Shown here: positions 24,500 to 33,354 of the stretch, one piece after another
Layout of the letters: every line of letters begins with the position of its first letter
How positions within the stretch are numbered: the stretch's first letter is position 1
Source: Methyloligella sp.
GTDB taxonomy: Bacteria; Pseudomonadota; Alphaproteobacteria; Rhizobiales; HXMU1428-3
Length of the DNA stretch: 64,000 nucleotides
Assembly (NCBI GenBank): GCA_021604645.1
Contig: BQJJ01000011.1
Span: forward strand, 50,371 to 114,370
Reading direction: 5' to 3'
The notes under the pieces: generated by a model
Told to the model about the DNA's origin: nothing
What the model saw: only the letters and a program-made list of their open reading frames with translations
Databases searched by the model: none
Translations under genes and position numbers: made by a program

Positions 24500-25900
24500 A
24501 TGCGCATTGTTTATTTTTTTATATGCATAATCTTGTTTGTGCCGTCTGCTCAGGCGAAGGATTCTGATTGTTTTAAACCGAAAGAGAAAAACACTAAACG
24601 TGTGATAAAATCTTGCACAAAAATTATCACGTCCAAACGGTTATATAAAAAAAGAATTTCGAATGAGAAATTAGCTGAAGTTTATCTCAACAGAGGTTTA
24701 AGTATTCAGTTACAGGTAGAAACAGGAGTTTCTGGTCATAATACCCTGCATTTTGCTTTAAAAGACTTTGGTAAAGCTATTGATTTAAATGAACAGTTTG
24801 CTTTGGCTTATTATTATCGAGGTAAATACTATGAGGATTTTTACAATCATAGCAATTACAGTCCTTACGTTGGTATTTCTATCCAAAATTATAGGAGAGC
24901 TTTTTATTTGGATCCAAGTCTATCGGAAGCAAAAGCAGGGGTCAAAAGGCTTACCACTGTTAGAGAAAAATTAGACGCTATCCGAGATAAAGAAAATCAT
25001 TCTCAAGCACTGAGTAAATGGGAAGAAATTCAGCAGAGAAATAAGAAAAATCAATCTACCAAAGTAATAATTGATGTTCCTCCTCCAAAACAAAAAGCAT
25101 TAAATTCAATTAAAAAACAAAAATCTGTTGTTGCAAATATTCAGCCCAAACAAAAATTCATCAAGAACACCAGCAAGCGCATTGCCTTAGTCATCGGCAA
25201 TAACAAATACACAAATCTACCTCGTGATTATCAGCTAAAAAAAGCACGTAATGATGCTCGTTCGACAGCCAATACATTTTCAGATCTAGGTTTTGACGTG
25301 ATAAGTGGCTTTGATCTCAAACGCCGCAAAATGAATGTGAAGCTCACCAAGTTCGCCAATAAAATAGAACCCGGCGATGAAGTAATGTTTTTCTTTGCCG
25401 GACACGGTGTTAGGATTGAGGGACAAAATTACCTCCTTCCTTCTGACATTCCCAAAATCACAGATGCAAATGAAGACCTCCTTAAATCAGAGTCACTAAG
25501 GGTCGATGCTATATCAGAGATGTTTCGCAAAAAAGGGGCTCGTTTATCTTTGTTGGTATTAGATGCTTGCCGCAACAACCCTTTTAAAGATACACGCGGT
25601 CGCTCAGTCGGTGGCACAAGAGGCCTTGCTCCAATGGACCCACCAGAGGGAACATTAGTATTGTTCTCAGCAGGCGCTGGACAAGAAGCTTTGGACCGTT
25701 TAAGCGATAATGATAAAAATCCTAATTCGGTCTTTACGAGGATTTTCCTGCCGATGGTCAAACAGGAGGGACTAGAATTATCTAGGCTTTCAAGACTAGT
25801 AAAAGGAAAAGTTAGGGATCTTGCCAAAAGCGTCGGCCACAAACAAACACCAGCCGTCTATAATGAAGTGATTGGGGATGTTTACTTGGCAGAAAAGTAA
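24500..25900 (+). CDS. Secreted caspase-fold (peptidase C14) protein with N-terminal TPR-like region
   Basis: A signal peptide (MRIVYFFICIILFVPSAQAKDSD) is followed by TPR-like helices (about 55-160: LAEVYLNRGLSIQ, HFALKDFGKAIDLNEQFALAYYYRGKYYEDF), a Lys/Gln-rich linker, and a C-terminal caspase domain (about 225-466). Catalytic His is in FFFAGHGVRIEGQNY (about H302) and Cys in LDACRNNPF (about C357). The domain order is reversed relative to the paralogue at 679-2310, which has the caspase first and SH3 domains last. This gene is flanked by AT-rich DNA and stands alone. Substrate and role unknown. A periplasmic location is inferred from the signal peptide. Confidence 0.85.
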   Translation: MRIVYFFICIILFVPSAQAKDSDCFKPKEKNTKRVIKSCTKIITSKRLYKKRISNEKLAEVYLNRGLSIQLQVETGVSGHNTLHFALKDFGKAIDLNEQFALAYYYRGKYYEDFYNHSNYSPYVGISIQNYRRAFYLDPSLSEAKAGVKRLTTVREKLDAIRDKENHSQALSKWEEIQQRNKKNQSTKVIIDVPPPKQKALNSIKKQKSVVANIQPKQKFIKNTSKRIALVIGNNKYTNLPRDYQLKKARNDARSTANTFSDLGFDVISGFDLKRRKMNVKLTKFANKIEPGDEVMFFFAGHGVRIEGQNYLLPSDIPKITDANEDLLKSESLRVDAISEMFRKKGARLSLLVLDACRNNPFKDTRGRSVGGTRGLAPMDPPEGTLVLFSAGAGQEALDRLSDNDKNPNSVFTRIFLPMVKQEGLELSRLSRLVKGKVRDLAKSVGHKQTPAVYNEVIGDVYLAEK

Positions 25901-26045
25901 ATTACTCATTTCCGCTTTGGTGTCAAAAGCTGACTATTCTATTTATAACTTGGTAACAAGCTGAAACTTCAGCTCAGGGTCAATAGCATACCATTTCACT
26001 ACACGGCACAACGCCCGCAAACCATTCAAAACAAGACCGAAACTA
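25901..26045. other. Non-coding stretch, nothing recognised
   Basis: Between the caspase-fold gene and the pseudogene remnant I see no ORF with an SD and no repeat copy. The string AAGCTGAAACTTCAGCTC is a short imperfect palindrome that may be the caspase gene's 3' hairpin. Confidence 0.3.
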
Positions 26046-26280
26046 GTCAAACAAAAAAGCCCCATGAACCAATTACGGAACAGAAGGCTTTTCTTTCATA
26101 TTTCAAAAAACAAAACTACATAGGGCCTAGACCCCTAGCTGCTAGGTCCATACTTGAGATCTGTTTCATCAACAAGCAGGAAACCGCTTTGCGCAGGTCA
26201 GCGATTTTTTCTAAAGCCAAATCATTAACTTTAAACTCACCCAAACTCTTAACAAGGTCAGACCAGGCCACAACGTCTTT
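26046..26280 (-). pseudogene. Truncated, frameshifted duplicate of the 3' end of the iron-binding-protein gene plus its terminator
   Basis: This stretch aligns with 26908-27149 throughout. On the minus strand it encodes KDVVAWSDLVKSLGEFKVND then LALEKIADLRKAVS, matching KEGVAWSDLVKSWGEFKADD and LALDKIAELRKAAS of the intact gene. A one-base deletion then shifts the frame (GTTTCCTGCTTG against GCTTCATTGCTTG). The string CCTAGCAGCTAG around the old stop and the downstream terminator hairpin are also duplicated. The first 80% of the gene is missing, and an LprI-like gene now lies between the two copies. Confidence 0.85.
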
Positions 26281-26320
26281 AAACGAATGAGTTGAGATTC
26301 TTTCTCACATCAATGATAAA

Positions 26321-26722
26321 TTAGTTCTTTTCATATTGTTCTTTTAACAAAGCATTCCGCTGCTTTGTTAATTTGGCACGGCATATATTATTGAAGATAG
26401 GTCTTAATTGGCCTACGACTTGTAAAGAATAGCTATAGCAATCCAGTAAGCGATATCTGGTCCAAGCTATTTGAGCCTTGTTCAGGGCCTTTTTGTGCTT
26501 GTCATCAAGACCTTTGCTGAGACGATCAAGAGTTTTTTTAAGTGTTTTTTCAGCAGCTTGATATTTCAGTTCAGCACAAGGCCTCATTTCTTTAATAGAC
26601 CCCGAAGCCAATATACCTTCGCAAGACATATCAGCCCTAACCGGGCTATTCATCAAAGTTAGAGATACCAGGAAGAGCATCAAATATTTTAAATAATAAG
26701 ATATAGTACACCTTCCCCTCAT
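26321..26722 (-). CDS. LprI-like (DUF1311) secreted protein
   Basis: A 133-aa protein with an N-terminal signal peptide (LKYLMLFLVSLTLMNSPVRADMS) and a mature domain SCEGILASGSIKEMRPCAELKYQAAEKTLKKTLDRLSKGL, then KKALNKAQIAWTRYRLLDCYSYS and NNICRAKLTKQR. The pattern with four cysteines and W-x-x-Y/F-R-x-x-x-C is that of the lysozyme-inhibitor LprI N-terminal domain, named after a mycobacterial lipoprotein that inhibits lysozyme. No lipobox is seen here. The start is uncertain because no good SD precedes the ATG at 26722. It sits between a pseudogene copy and the intact iron-binding-protein gene. Confidence 0.75.
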   Translation of the reverse strand: MRGRCTISYYLKYLMLFLVSLTLMNSPVRADMSCEGILASGSIKEMRPCAELKYQAAEKTLKKTLDRLSKGLDDKHKKALNKAQIAWTRYRLLDCYSYSLQVVGQLRPIFNNICRAKLTKQRNALLKEQYEKN

Positions 26723-26909
26723 TCATTATCGAACAATTCTTTTACCAGCTTTTATCAACATCCAAAAGAATTATTAATTTTTGTGGTGTTAGAGACATGA
26801 TCTCAATCTTTTTGTATTTTCATTACGTCTTAGTTTTCTCCCTCACTCAATGGAGCATTCCTGTTTGAATATTAGAAATGCTTTCAGAATTGAGAAGACT
26901 ACTGGCGAA

Positions 26910-26950
26910 AAAAAAGCCCCCTGAACCAAATATGAAACAGAGGGCTTTTC
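26910..26950 (-). terminator. Terminator of the iron-binding-protein gene
   Basis: On the minus strand AGCCCTCTG and TCAGGGGGCT pair and are followed by eight T. A near copy of this hairpin at about 26055-26093 accompanies the pseudogene fragment. Confidence 0.75.
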
Positions 26951-27002
26951 TCTAAACAAGATAATCAAAGTCAAAAATATAAAAGGGACTAGTCCTTAGT
27001 CC

Positions 27003-28124
27003 CTAGCTGCTAGGTCCGTTATTGAGGTCTGTTTCATCAACAAGCAATGAAGCCGCTTTGCGCAATTCAGCGATTTTGTCTAAAGCCAAATCATCAGCTT
27101 TAAATTCACCCCAGCTTTTCACAAGGTCAGACCAAGCCACACCTTCTTTAACAGGATATTCAAAGTTCACTTTTGAATAAATCTGCTGAGCTTTTTCAGA
27201 TGATAAAAATTCCATCAATTTAACAGCAGCTTCTTTGTTCGGTGCATGTTTCGCCAAAACCATACCAGACAAATTCACATGAGCGCCGCGCGTTTTGGTA
27301 TTTGGGAAAAGCAATTTAACTGAAGCAGCCCATTTTTTCTGTTCAGGCTTTTTCTCATTATTTTGCATTTTGCCCATATAATAAGTGTTACCAATCGCCA
27401 AATCACATTGGCCAGCAAATACAGCTTTAATCTGAGCCCGATCATTGCCAGAAGGTTTGCGAGCTAAATTCGCTTTTAAACCCTTAAGCCATGTCTTGGT
27501 TTTCTCAGTACCGTTATGAGCAATCATAGACGCAATCATCGCAACATTATAAACATGCTGCCCAGAGCGCATGCAAATTTTACCGCGCCATTTAGGATCA
27601 GCCAACTCTTCGTAACTAATCGCATCTTGGCCAACACGATCCTTAGAAGCATAAACAACCCGAGAGCGAACAGTTAGACCAAACCAGTCACCTTTCGCAC
27701 TTCTGTATTTCGCAGGAATATTGCCTTCAATAGCTGAAGATTTAACCGGTTGAGAAATTCCTTTTTCAACGGCTGCAGATAAACGACCAATATCAACGGT
27801 TAGCAGTACATCAGCTGGGCTTAATTTACCTTCAGCTGCAATTCGCTCGATTAGACCTTTTTTCGCAAAAATAACTTTAGTTTGAATGCCAGTCTGTTTG
27901 GTGAATTCTTCCAAAAGCGGCTTAACCAAATATGGCTGGCGATAGGAATAGATATTCACAACGCCCTTCTCAGTTGCGGCTTTGTCAGCAGCATGAGCTT
28001 CAGTAGCTAAAAAAGTTGAATTTGAGAAAGAGGAGAGAGAAACAACGCCAAAAGTGGCAACAACAAGAGAGTACGAACAAGCTTTAAGCTTACGCTTAAG
28101 AAGCGCAGCAGGAAATAAAAACAT
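27003..28124 (-). CDS. Fe(3+) ABC transporter periplasmic substrate-binding protein
   Basis: The ATG at 28124 is preceded by GGAGG and replaces the TTG used by the track (373 aa). A long basic N-terminus with a hydrophobic core ends in TEAHAADKAA, a signal peptide. The mature part begins VVNIYSYRQPYLVKPLLEEFTKQTGIQTKVIFAKKGLIERIAAEG, as in FbpA/FutA/AfuA-type iron-binding proteins. The paired tyrosines typical of iron ligation are visible in AIGNTYYMGKM. No permease or ATPase gene is adjacent, so the partner must be encoded elsewhere. The gene has a degraded 3' duplicate at 26046. Confidence 0.9.
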   Translation of the reverse strand: MFLFPAALLKRKLKACSYSLVVATFGVVSLSSFSNSTFLATEAHAADKAATEKGVVNIYSYRQPYLVKPLLEEFTKQTGIQTKVIFAKKGLIERIAAEGKLSPADVLLTVDIGRLSAAVEKGISQPVKSSAIEGNIPAKYRSAKGDWFGLTVRSRVVYASKDRVGQDAISYEELADPKWRGKICMRSGQHVYNVAMIASMIAHNGTEKTKTWLKGLKANLARKPSGNDRAQIKAVFAGQCDLAIGNTYYMGKMQNNEKKPEQKKWAASVKLLFPNTKTRGAHVNLSGMVLAKHAPNKEAAVKLMEFLSSEKAQQIYSKVNFEYPVKEGVAWSDLVKSWGEFKADDLALDKIAELRKAASLLVDETDLNNGPSS

Positions 28125-28370
28125 ATTTTCCTCCAATAGATGAGGGTCAAGGCCCCAAAATTGAATTAATCTTCAAGAAATTTAGAAAAATAATTAAATC
28201 CCTAAATTCCCAATTACTCCTCAAGCTAGACTGAAGCAGTTAAGTCTGTCAATAAGATAAAGTGTACAATAAGTAGCCGGCAAAAATATAATTAAGCCTG
28301 TGCACCATCTTCCAAAGTAAAAACTGAAACTACAGAACTATATCAACTGTTGTTTTTTATTGTTTTTATC

Positions 28371-29132
28371 TCAAATTAGCTCCGGTAAAACAGACGCCAA
28401 AACAAAGAGCATCAGCATCTCAGATACTTGCTGCCCGGCACCATAAATATCACCGGTTAATCCTCCATACCGCCGCAGTGCAATTAAACTAACAATCAAC
28501 ACACCCGCACCACTAATTAAAAACACCAGGAAAACGACATACCAAGGAAGCAAAGCAAAAAACACGATTGCACAAAAAGCCAAAGCAAATAAAACTGAAA
28601 TCCAAGATGCTGCCCCACTAGAAACAGCCAAACCATCTGACCGAGCCCGTGGTAAAAGTAACAAAGCTCCCATAAACCCACGAGAACCAATATGAGCAAG
28701 TAACAAACTAAGCCCAACCAAATGAACTGAACCCAATTCAAATAAGGCCACACCTCGCCAAGCAAAACTCACCAAAAGCGCAAGAGCCCCAAAACTCCCC
28801 ACCTGGCTATCCCTCATCACCTCAAGGGCACGCGCTCTATCATAAACCCCAAGTCCGTCGAAGAAGTCAGCAAACCCATCTTCATGAAGAGCCCCAGTAA
28901 GAAAAATTCCTAAAACAAGCACAGAAAGACACTGCAAATGAAACGGAACACCCAGCCTCTCCAAAAGGAGAAGAGCCCCCCAAAGAAGTCCACCAATAAA
29001 AGCACCCACAAGAGGAAAGCACCAAGCCGCAGCTGCGAGAGGCAGTTTCTCTGAAGAAGAGGGTACAAAGGAAGGCACGGGCAAACGTGTTAAAAATTGA
29101 AAGCACAAAATAATTTGCTTTAAAAACAACAA
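28371..29132 (-). CDS. cobS: Adenosylcobinamide-GDP ribazoletransferase
   Basis: Joins adenosylcobinamide-GDP with alpha-ribazole, the last or next-to-last step of cobalamin assembly. The start is TTG: there is no in-frame ATG before the preceding stop, and AAGGGA lies 8 nt upstream. The 253-aa protein begins FLKQIILCFQFLTRLPVPSF, the usual CobS opening (FLTRLPVP), contains LTGALHEDGFADFFDGLGVYDRARALEVMRDSQVGSFGALAL with the acidic Mg site, and RRYGGLTGDIYGAGQQVSEM near the end. It is mostly hydrophobic and membrane-bound. It lies downstream of cobT on the same strand. Confidence 0.95.
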   Translation of the reverse strand: MLFLKQIILCFQFLTRLPVPSFVPSSSEKLPLAAAAWCFPLVGAFIGGLLWGALLLLERLGVPFHLQCLSVLVLGIFLTGALHEDGFADFFDGLGVYDRARALEVMRDSQVGSFGALALLVSFAWRGVALFELGSVHLVGLSLLLAHIGSRGFMGALLLLPRARSDGLAVSSGAASWISVLFALAFCAIVFFALLPWYVVFLVFLISGAGVLIVSLIALRRYGGLTGDIYGAGQQVSEMLMLFVLASVLPELI

Positions 29133-29167
29133 GTCATAAATCCCTTACTAATCAGATAGATACCTAA

Positions 29168-30205
29168 TCAATCACGATTAGAAATTGCAGCTTCATCAAA
29201 CGTCGCCATGCGAGCATGAGTAGCAACCGCACCTTTAACAAGCTCCACAGCAAGCGCTGCTCCTGTCCCTTCACCCAAACGCATATTTAAATTTAGCAAA
29301 GGTTCCAGCCACAAACAATCAAGCAATCTTTGATGCGCTGGTTCTGCTGAACAATGAGCAGCCAAACAATGATCAAGCGCGTTAACTTCAAGCAAACTCA
29401 AAGGAGCAACAGCTGCTGTAACCACAAATCCATCAAGTAAAACAGGAATCCGTTTTAAACGTGCAGCAACAACGGCACCTAAAAGAGCAGCTTGCTCTCT
29501 TCCGCCAACCAACCGAATAATATCAATTGGTGAAGATGAACCGGTTTTAGTCTTTTTATCTCTTTTTAACTTATGAAACGCCAAAGCCCGATCTATAACT
29601 TCACTTTTCAGATCAACTCCTTCAGAAGTAAGCCCCGTTCCAGGCCCGGCCCAGTCAGCACCGCACCCGCCACAAGTGGCTGCTGCTAATGTAGACGCAA
29701 TGGTTGTATTCCCAATTCCCATTTCACCAAAATAAACCAGATCCGCACCACAATTTTCAACGCAAGACGCTCCAATATTAAGTGCCTCAAGCGTCTCTTC
29801 CGCTGTCATGGCAGCAGCAAGGGTAATATTCTTCGTAGGTTGATCAAGATGAAGAGGAATAACAGAAAGTTCATGCCCAAAAACGGTTGTCAGCGCATTG
29901 ATAGCAGCACCACCATTGTAAAAATTTTGCACCATCTGCTCGGTAACGGTAGCGGGGAAAGGAGAAATTCCTTCCTCAACAACCCCATGGTTCCCAGCAA
30001 ACACAAAAGCTGAAATTTGATCTAATTTCGGACATTCTCGGCCTTGCCATCCAGCTAGCCATATAGCAATATCTTCCAAGCGCCCAAGAGAACCATTTGG
30101 CTTTGTTAATTGGGTTTGCCGCGTCTGTGCCGCCTCTTGAAACTCAACTTCAGCAGCCGGCAAAGAATTTAATCTGGAAAGAAAGCTATCGATAGTCTCA
30201 AACAT
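29168..30205 (-). CDS. cobT: Nicotinate-nucleotide--dimethylbenzimidazole phosphoribosyltransferase
   Basis: Makes alpha-ribazole phosphate from dimethylbenzimidazole and nicotinate mononucleotide for the cobalamin lower ligand. The track starts at a TTG (30223), and I prefer the ATG at 30205 (MFETIDSFLSRLNSL, 345 aa), although neither has a strong SD. Family motifs include TKPNGSLGRLEDIAIWLAGWQG, FAGNHGVVEEGISPFPATVTEQMVQNFYNGGAAIN, YFGEMGIGNTTIASTLAAA and the C-terminal MRLGEGTGAALAVELV with its catalytic Glu. It is divergent from cobP and upstream of cobS. Confidence 0.95.
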   Translation of the reverse strand: MFETIDSFLSRLNSLPAAEVEFQEAAQTRQTQLTKPNGSLGRLEDIAIWLAGWQGRECPKLDQISAFVFAGNHGVVEEGISPFPATVTEQMVQNFYNGGAAINALTTVFGHELSVIPLHLDQPTKNITLAAAMTAEETLEALNIGASCVENCGADLVYFGEMGIGNTTIASTLAAATCGGCGADWAGPGTGLTSEGVDLKSEVIDRALAFHKLKRDKKTKTGSSSPIDIIRLVGGREQAALLGAVVAARLKRIPVLLDGFVVTAAVAPLSLLEVNALDHCLAAHCSAEPAHQRLLDCLWLEPLLNLNMRLGEGTGAALAVELVKGAVATHARMATFDEAAISNRD

Positions 30206-30327
30206 AAAATAATTCGTATCCAATAAGGGTTGCCTACATGATTATCTAAAAAATCACAGAAAAACAAACATTTAATGACAAAATGTCAAATCATTCTAGA
30301 ATGATCAAAACGAAATTCGTGAGCCCT

Positions 30328-30834
30328 ATGAATAAAATTTCACTGATTTTTGGCGGAGCAAAAAGCGGCAAAAGTAATTACGCTGAAAATCTAGCCATCC
30401 CATATTCAAACAAAATCTATATCGCCACAGCTGAAGCCAGAGATGAGGAGATGCAAAAACGCATCAAAAACCATCAAAACCAGCGAGACGACAACTGGCA
30501 TACAAATGAAGAACCAATAAACCTCATTCCTCACCTAACCAAGCCATATACAGAAAACACTGTCATCCTCATCGATTGTATGACTATTTGGCTCTCCAAC
30601 GTCATGGAAAAAAGTCTAAGTATTACAGATATGACGGATACACTATTAAATAACCTACCAAACTGTTCAGCTGATGTGATACTTGTTTCAAATGAACTTG
30701 GCCTTTCCATCGTCCCAGAAAATGCCTTAGCCCGCAAATTTCGCGATGAACAAGGAATACTGAATCAAAAGCTTGCCAAAGTAGCCTCTAATGTAGTTTT
30801 TATAGCCGCAGGTCTGCCTATTAATTTAAAATAA
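30328..30834 (+). CDS. cobP: Bifunctional adenosylcobinamide kinase / adenosylcobinamide-phosphate guanylyltransferase
   Basis: Phosphorylates adenosylcobinamide and transfers GMP to it. The P-loop GGAKSGKS is normally within about 15 residues of the N-terminus in this family, so the ATG at 30328 (MNKISLIFGGAKSGKSNYAENLA, 168 aa) is preferred to the track start at 30283. Other motifs: YIATAEARDEEMQKRIKNHQNQRDDNWHTNEEP with the His that accepts GMP, VILIDCMTIWLSN, and VSNELGLSIVPENALARKFRDEQGILNQKLA. It is the first gene of a + strand run leading to cobW. Confidence 0.94.
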   Translation: MNKISLIFGGAKSGKSNYAENLAIPYSNKIYIATAEARDEEMQKRIKNHQNQRDDNWHTNEEPINLIPHLTKPYTENTVILIDCMTIWLSNVMEKSLSITDMTDTLLNNLPNCSADVILVSNELGLSIVPENALARKFRDEQGILNQKLAKVASNVVFIAAGLPINLK

Positions 30835-30874
30835 CCATCATTTCTGATGAATTCATGAGAAGAGATTTCTTAGT

Positions 30875-31924
30875 ATGTCGAATAAAATTCCCGTCACTGT
30901 CATCACCGGCTTTCTTGGCGCTGGTAAAACCACCCTCATCCGTAACTTGATTGAAAGCGCAAACGGCAAGCGCCTAGCTCTGATCATCAATGAATTCGGC
31001 GATGTTGGCGTAGATGGTGAAGTTTTAAAATCTTGCGGTGATGAAAATTGTACCGAAGACGACATAGTAGAGCTCGCCAACGGGTGCATCTGCTGCACGG
31101 TGGCTGAAGATTTTATTCCCACAATGGAAAAACTATTAAGCCGCGATCAGCGCCCAGATCACATAATTATTGAAACATCGGGCTTGGCTCTTCCCCAACC
31201 ACTTGTGCGCGCCTTTAATTGGCCAGAGATTAAAACCGAAGTAACCGTTGATGGTGTCGTAACAATCGTCGATGCCCCTGCCGTCTCTGAAGGCCGCTTT
31301 GCCGCCAATGAACATCAAGTCCAAGCTCAGCGAGAACAAGACGAAGCCCTAGATCACGAAACTCCACTTGGCGAGCTTTTTGAAGACCAGGTGAATTGCG
31401 CTGATTTGATTGTTCTCTCGAAAACAGATCTAATCGATGATCAAGCCATAACCAATGTAAAGGCCCTCGTGTCTAAAGAAACAAGAGACGGTGTACAAAT
31501 GGTGCAATCCCAAAAAGGAAAACTTCCTTTAAATGTGCTCCTAGGCCTCGACATGAAAGCTGAAGATGACAACCGCATGTCACACCATGAGCGCCATCAT
31601 GCAGCCCAAGGCGATGACATCCACCACCACCATCATCACGACCATGATGATTTTGAAAGTTTCAGCATTGCCTTTGAAACAATCGATGACGTGGAAGGCT
31701 TTAAAGCCAAACTGGTTGAGACCATCAAAACTCACGACATCTTGCGGCTTAAGGGCTTTGTATCTGTAAAAGACAAAGACATGCGCCTCCAAATCCAAGC
31801 CGTCGGCCCAAGACTAGACGCCTACTACGACAAACCCTGGAACATGGAAGAAACCCGCACGTCGAATTTGGTTGTGATTGGCCAGGCTGGAATGGATAGA
31901 GAACAAATAGTCAAAAAATTTTAA
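30875..31924 (+). CDS. cobW: CobW-type GTP-dependent metallochaperone
   Basis: COG0523 GTPase thought to deliver cobalt to the CobNST chelatase. Residues 8-16 give the P-loop GFLGAGKTTL, followed by the metal motif NGCICCTVAEDF (C-x-C-C) and the NKxD-like SKTDLID. A His/Asp-rich stretch HHHHHHDHDD lies at about residue 250, and the CobW C-terminal domain follows (LRLKGFVSVKDKDMRLQIQAVGPRLD). The length of 349 aa is normal. It normally precedes cobN. Here a reversed HNH-like gene separates the two. Confidence 0.95.
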   Translation: MSNKIPVTVITGFLGAGKTTLIRNLIESANGKRLALIINEFGDVGVDGEVLKSCGDENCTEDDIVELANGCICCTVAEDFIPTMEKLLSRDQRPDHIIIETSGLALPQPLVRAFNWPEIKTEVTVDGVVTIVDAPAVSEGRFAANEHQVQAQREQDEALDHETPLGELFEDQVNCADLIVLSKTDLIDDQAITNVKALVSKETRDGVQMVQSQKGKLPLNVLLGLDMKAEDDNRMSHHERHHAAQGDDIHHHHHHDHDDFESFSIAFETIDDVEGFKAKLVETIKTHDILRLKGFVSVKDKDMRLQIQAVGPRLDAYYDKPWNMEETRTSNLVVIGQAGMDREQIVKKF

Positions 31925-31929
31925 TTAAA

Positions 31930-33111
31930 TCAAATTTCACTTAATCTTTTTATTTCATATTCTAGTTGCTCTCTAGTCCTATAACTAGTTTCTAACTCAT
32001 TAAGTTCACTAATTTTAGGACCATTTTGTTTATGAATATAATATTTAGATGAAGAAAAAGGACCTATAAACATTTTTTTCCCGGGAACTAAAACAACAGC
32101 AAACTCATTTCCGTATCGGTCAAAAATATCACTAGAAAATTTATTAGCTTCATTTGAAATCGCAATTTGAAAGTTTTTTCCGGTAGGTAAATATACTGAC
32201 AAATAAGCTTCATCAAAAACACGACCAAAATGAAATGTAAAACAGCCTGGAACAGTTAATATTTTTTCAAATTCATTACTTAGTTCAAATAAGCTTTTGC
32301 CATAAATAAATAATTCATTCCGTTTTTGAAAAGATCCCTCTTTTAAACAAACACGAAAAGTATCAGCATAATCAGAGTTAAGGTATTTTTCTCCAAATAA
32401 CTTATAACCAAAACCCAAAGCAATTTTTGCTTGAAATCGTAATCCAAAATCTAGAGGAAACTCGAAATAGCTGTGCCTAGTTTTTGAAAACTTTAATAAA
32501 CTTATGAACTCTCTATCCTTACTCGATTGATCAGTTTCATGATCAAAAAATCGAGTAAATTTCGGGTCATCAAATACACACAATGATCTAAATTGCGCTT
32601 TTTTAAAAAAAACATTAACAGACTTTATGGCCAATAATATCCAATAGAAATTCTCTGTACAAAAATCTATATATACTCTTCCCTTATCCTTTCTCCTAGA
32701 AATTGGATTTCCTTTAGCTAAATGATTCAAACTCTTTTCATCATTTTTTCTAAAATAATAAATAGTTTCATTGCTAGGACCTAACCAAAATTCACAAACT
32801 TCATCGTTATCTGGAGCATCTCTTGATTTTCCCATAAAAATCAATGGTACTGCTTCAATATTTTTACAATCGAGAAAATGAAAAAAACTAAAAAACAACT
32901 CTGCACTAATAGGCTGGCTTTTCTGAAATTCAGCATCAACAAACAAACCAGCAATATTATTACATTTCTTACATACTTTATCAGTTCTAAAAAAATCTGG
33001 AGCATAATTACCACCCAACCCTGATGGCCAAATATGCTCTAAAGACTGCTCATCATGAGTTTTGTACTCACCACAATAAATACAGCAAAATTCATTATTA
33101 CAATCAAACAT
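31930..33111 (-). CDS. HNH-endonuclease-like protein, probable accessory gene
   Basis: The 393-aa protein begins FCCIYCGEYKTHDEQSLEHIWPSGLGG and continues VCKKCNNIAGLFVDAEF. The C-x-x-C, E-H-I and C-x-x-C-N-N pattern is that of an HNH (beta-beta-alpha metal) nuclease, residues about 8-65. The remaining 320 residues match no domain I know. It is markedly more AT-rich than the cob genes around it, lies on the opposite strand, and splits cobW from cobN with only 5 bp to the cobW stop. That suggests acquisition by transfer. A defence or mobile-element role is inference. Confidence 0.7.
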   Translation of the reverse strand: MFDCNNEFCCIYCGEYKTHDEQSLEHIWPSGLGGNYAPDFFRTDKVCKKCNNIAGLFVDAEFQKSQPISAELFFSFFHFLDCKNIEAVPLIFMGKSRDAPDNDEVCEFWLGPSNETIYYFRKNDEKSLNHLAKGNPISRRKDKGRVYIDFCTENFYWILLAIKSVNVFFKKAQFRSLCVFDDPKFTRFFDHETDQSSKDREFISLLKFSKTRHSYFEFPLDFGLRFQAKIALGFGYKLFGEKYLNSDYADTFRVCLKEGSFQKRNELFIYGKSLFELSNEFEKILTVPGCFTFHFGRVFDEAYLSVYLPTGKNFQIAISNEANKFSSDIFDRYGNEFAVVLVPGKKMFIGPFSSSKYYIHKQNGPKISELNELETSYRTREQLEYEIKRLSEI

Positions 33112-33260
33112 ATAACACCCCTTTAACCATCTTACCCGTATTGTTTTTTAAAGTATTTGTTATTCCTACTTTCAACAATAGACAAAACCATCCCCATCCA
33201 TTAAATCTATTCCACTAATGCACAGGCCAAAAAACTTTCAGATTTTGTTTTTGAGTAGGC

Positions 33261-33321
33261 AAAGAAAATTTTTAGGGCCGCAGAATAGTTAGATCTATTT
33301 AAGGGTCTAAAAATTTTCTTT
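33261..33321 (+). repeat. Perfect 15-bp inverted repeat before cobN
   Basis: AAAGAAAATTTTTAG (33261-33275) and CTAAAAATTTTCTTT (33307-33321) are exact reverse complements separated by 31 bp (GGCCGCAGAATAGTTAGATC...). It lies 34 bp upstream of the cobN start and 150 bp from the start of the HNH-like gene. It could be a terminator-like or leader hairpin, or the edge of the inserted segment. Confidence 0.7.
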
Positions 33322-33354
33322 AACGCCCTCAAAAGCTAAATGTGGAAGTTTTTT

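Noticed and set aside
24789-24974. Hydrophobic 61-aa ORF inside the second caspase-fold gene
   Set aside because: It lies in another frame of a well-supported gene and has no independent evidence.
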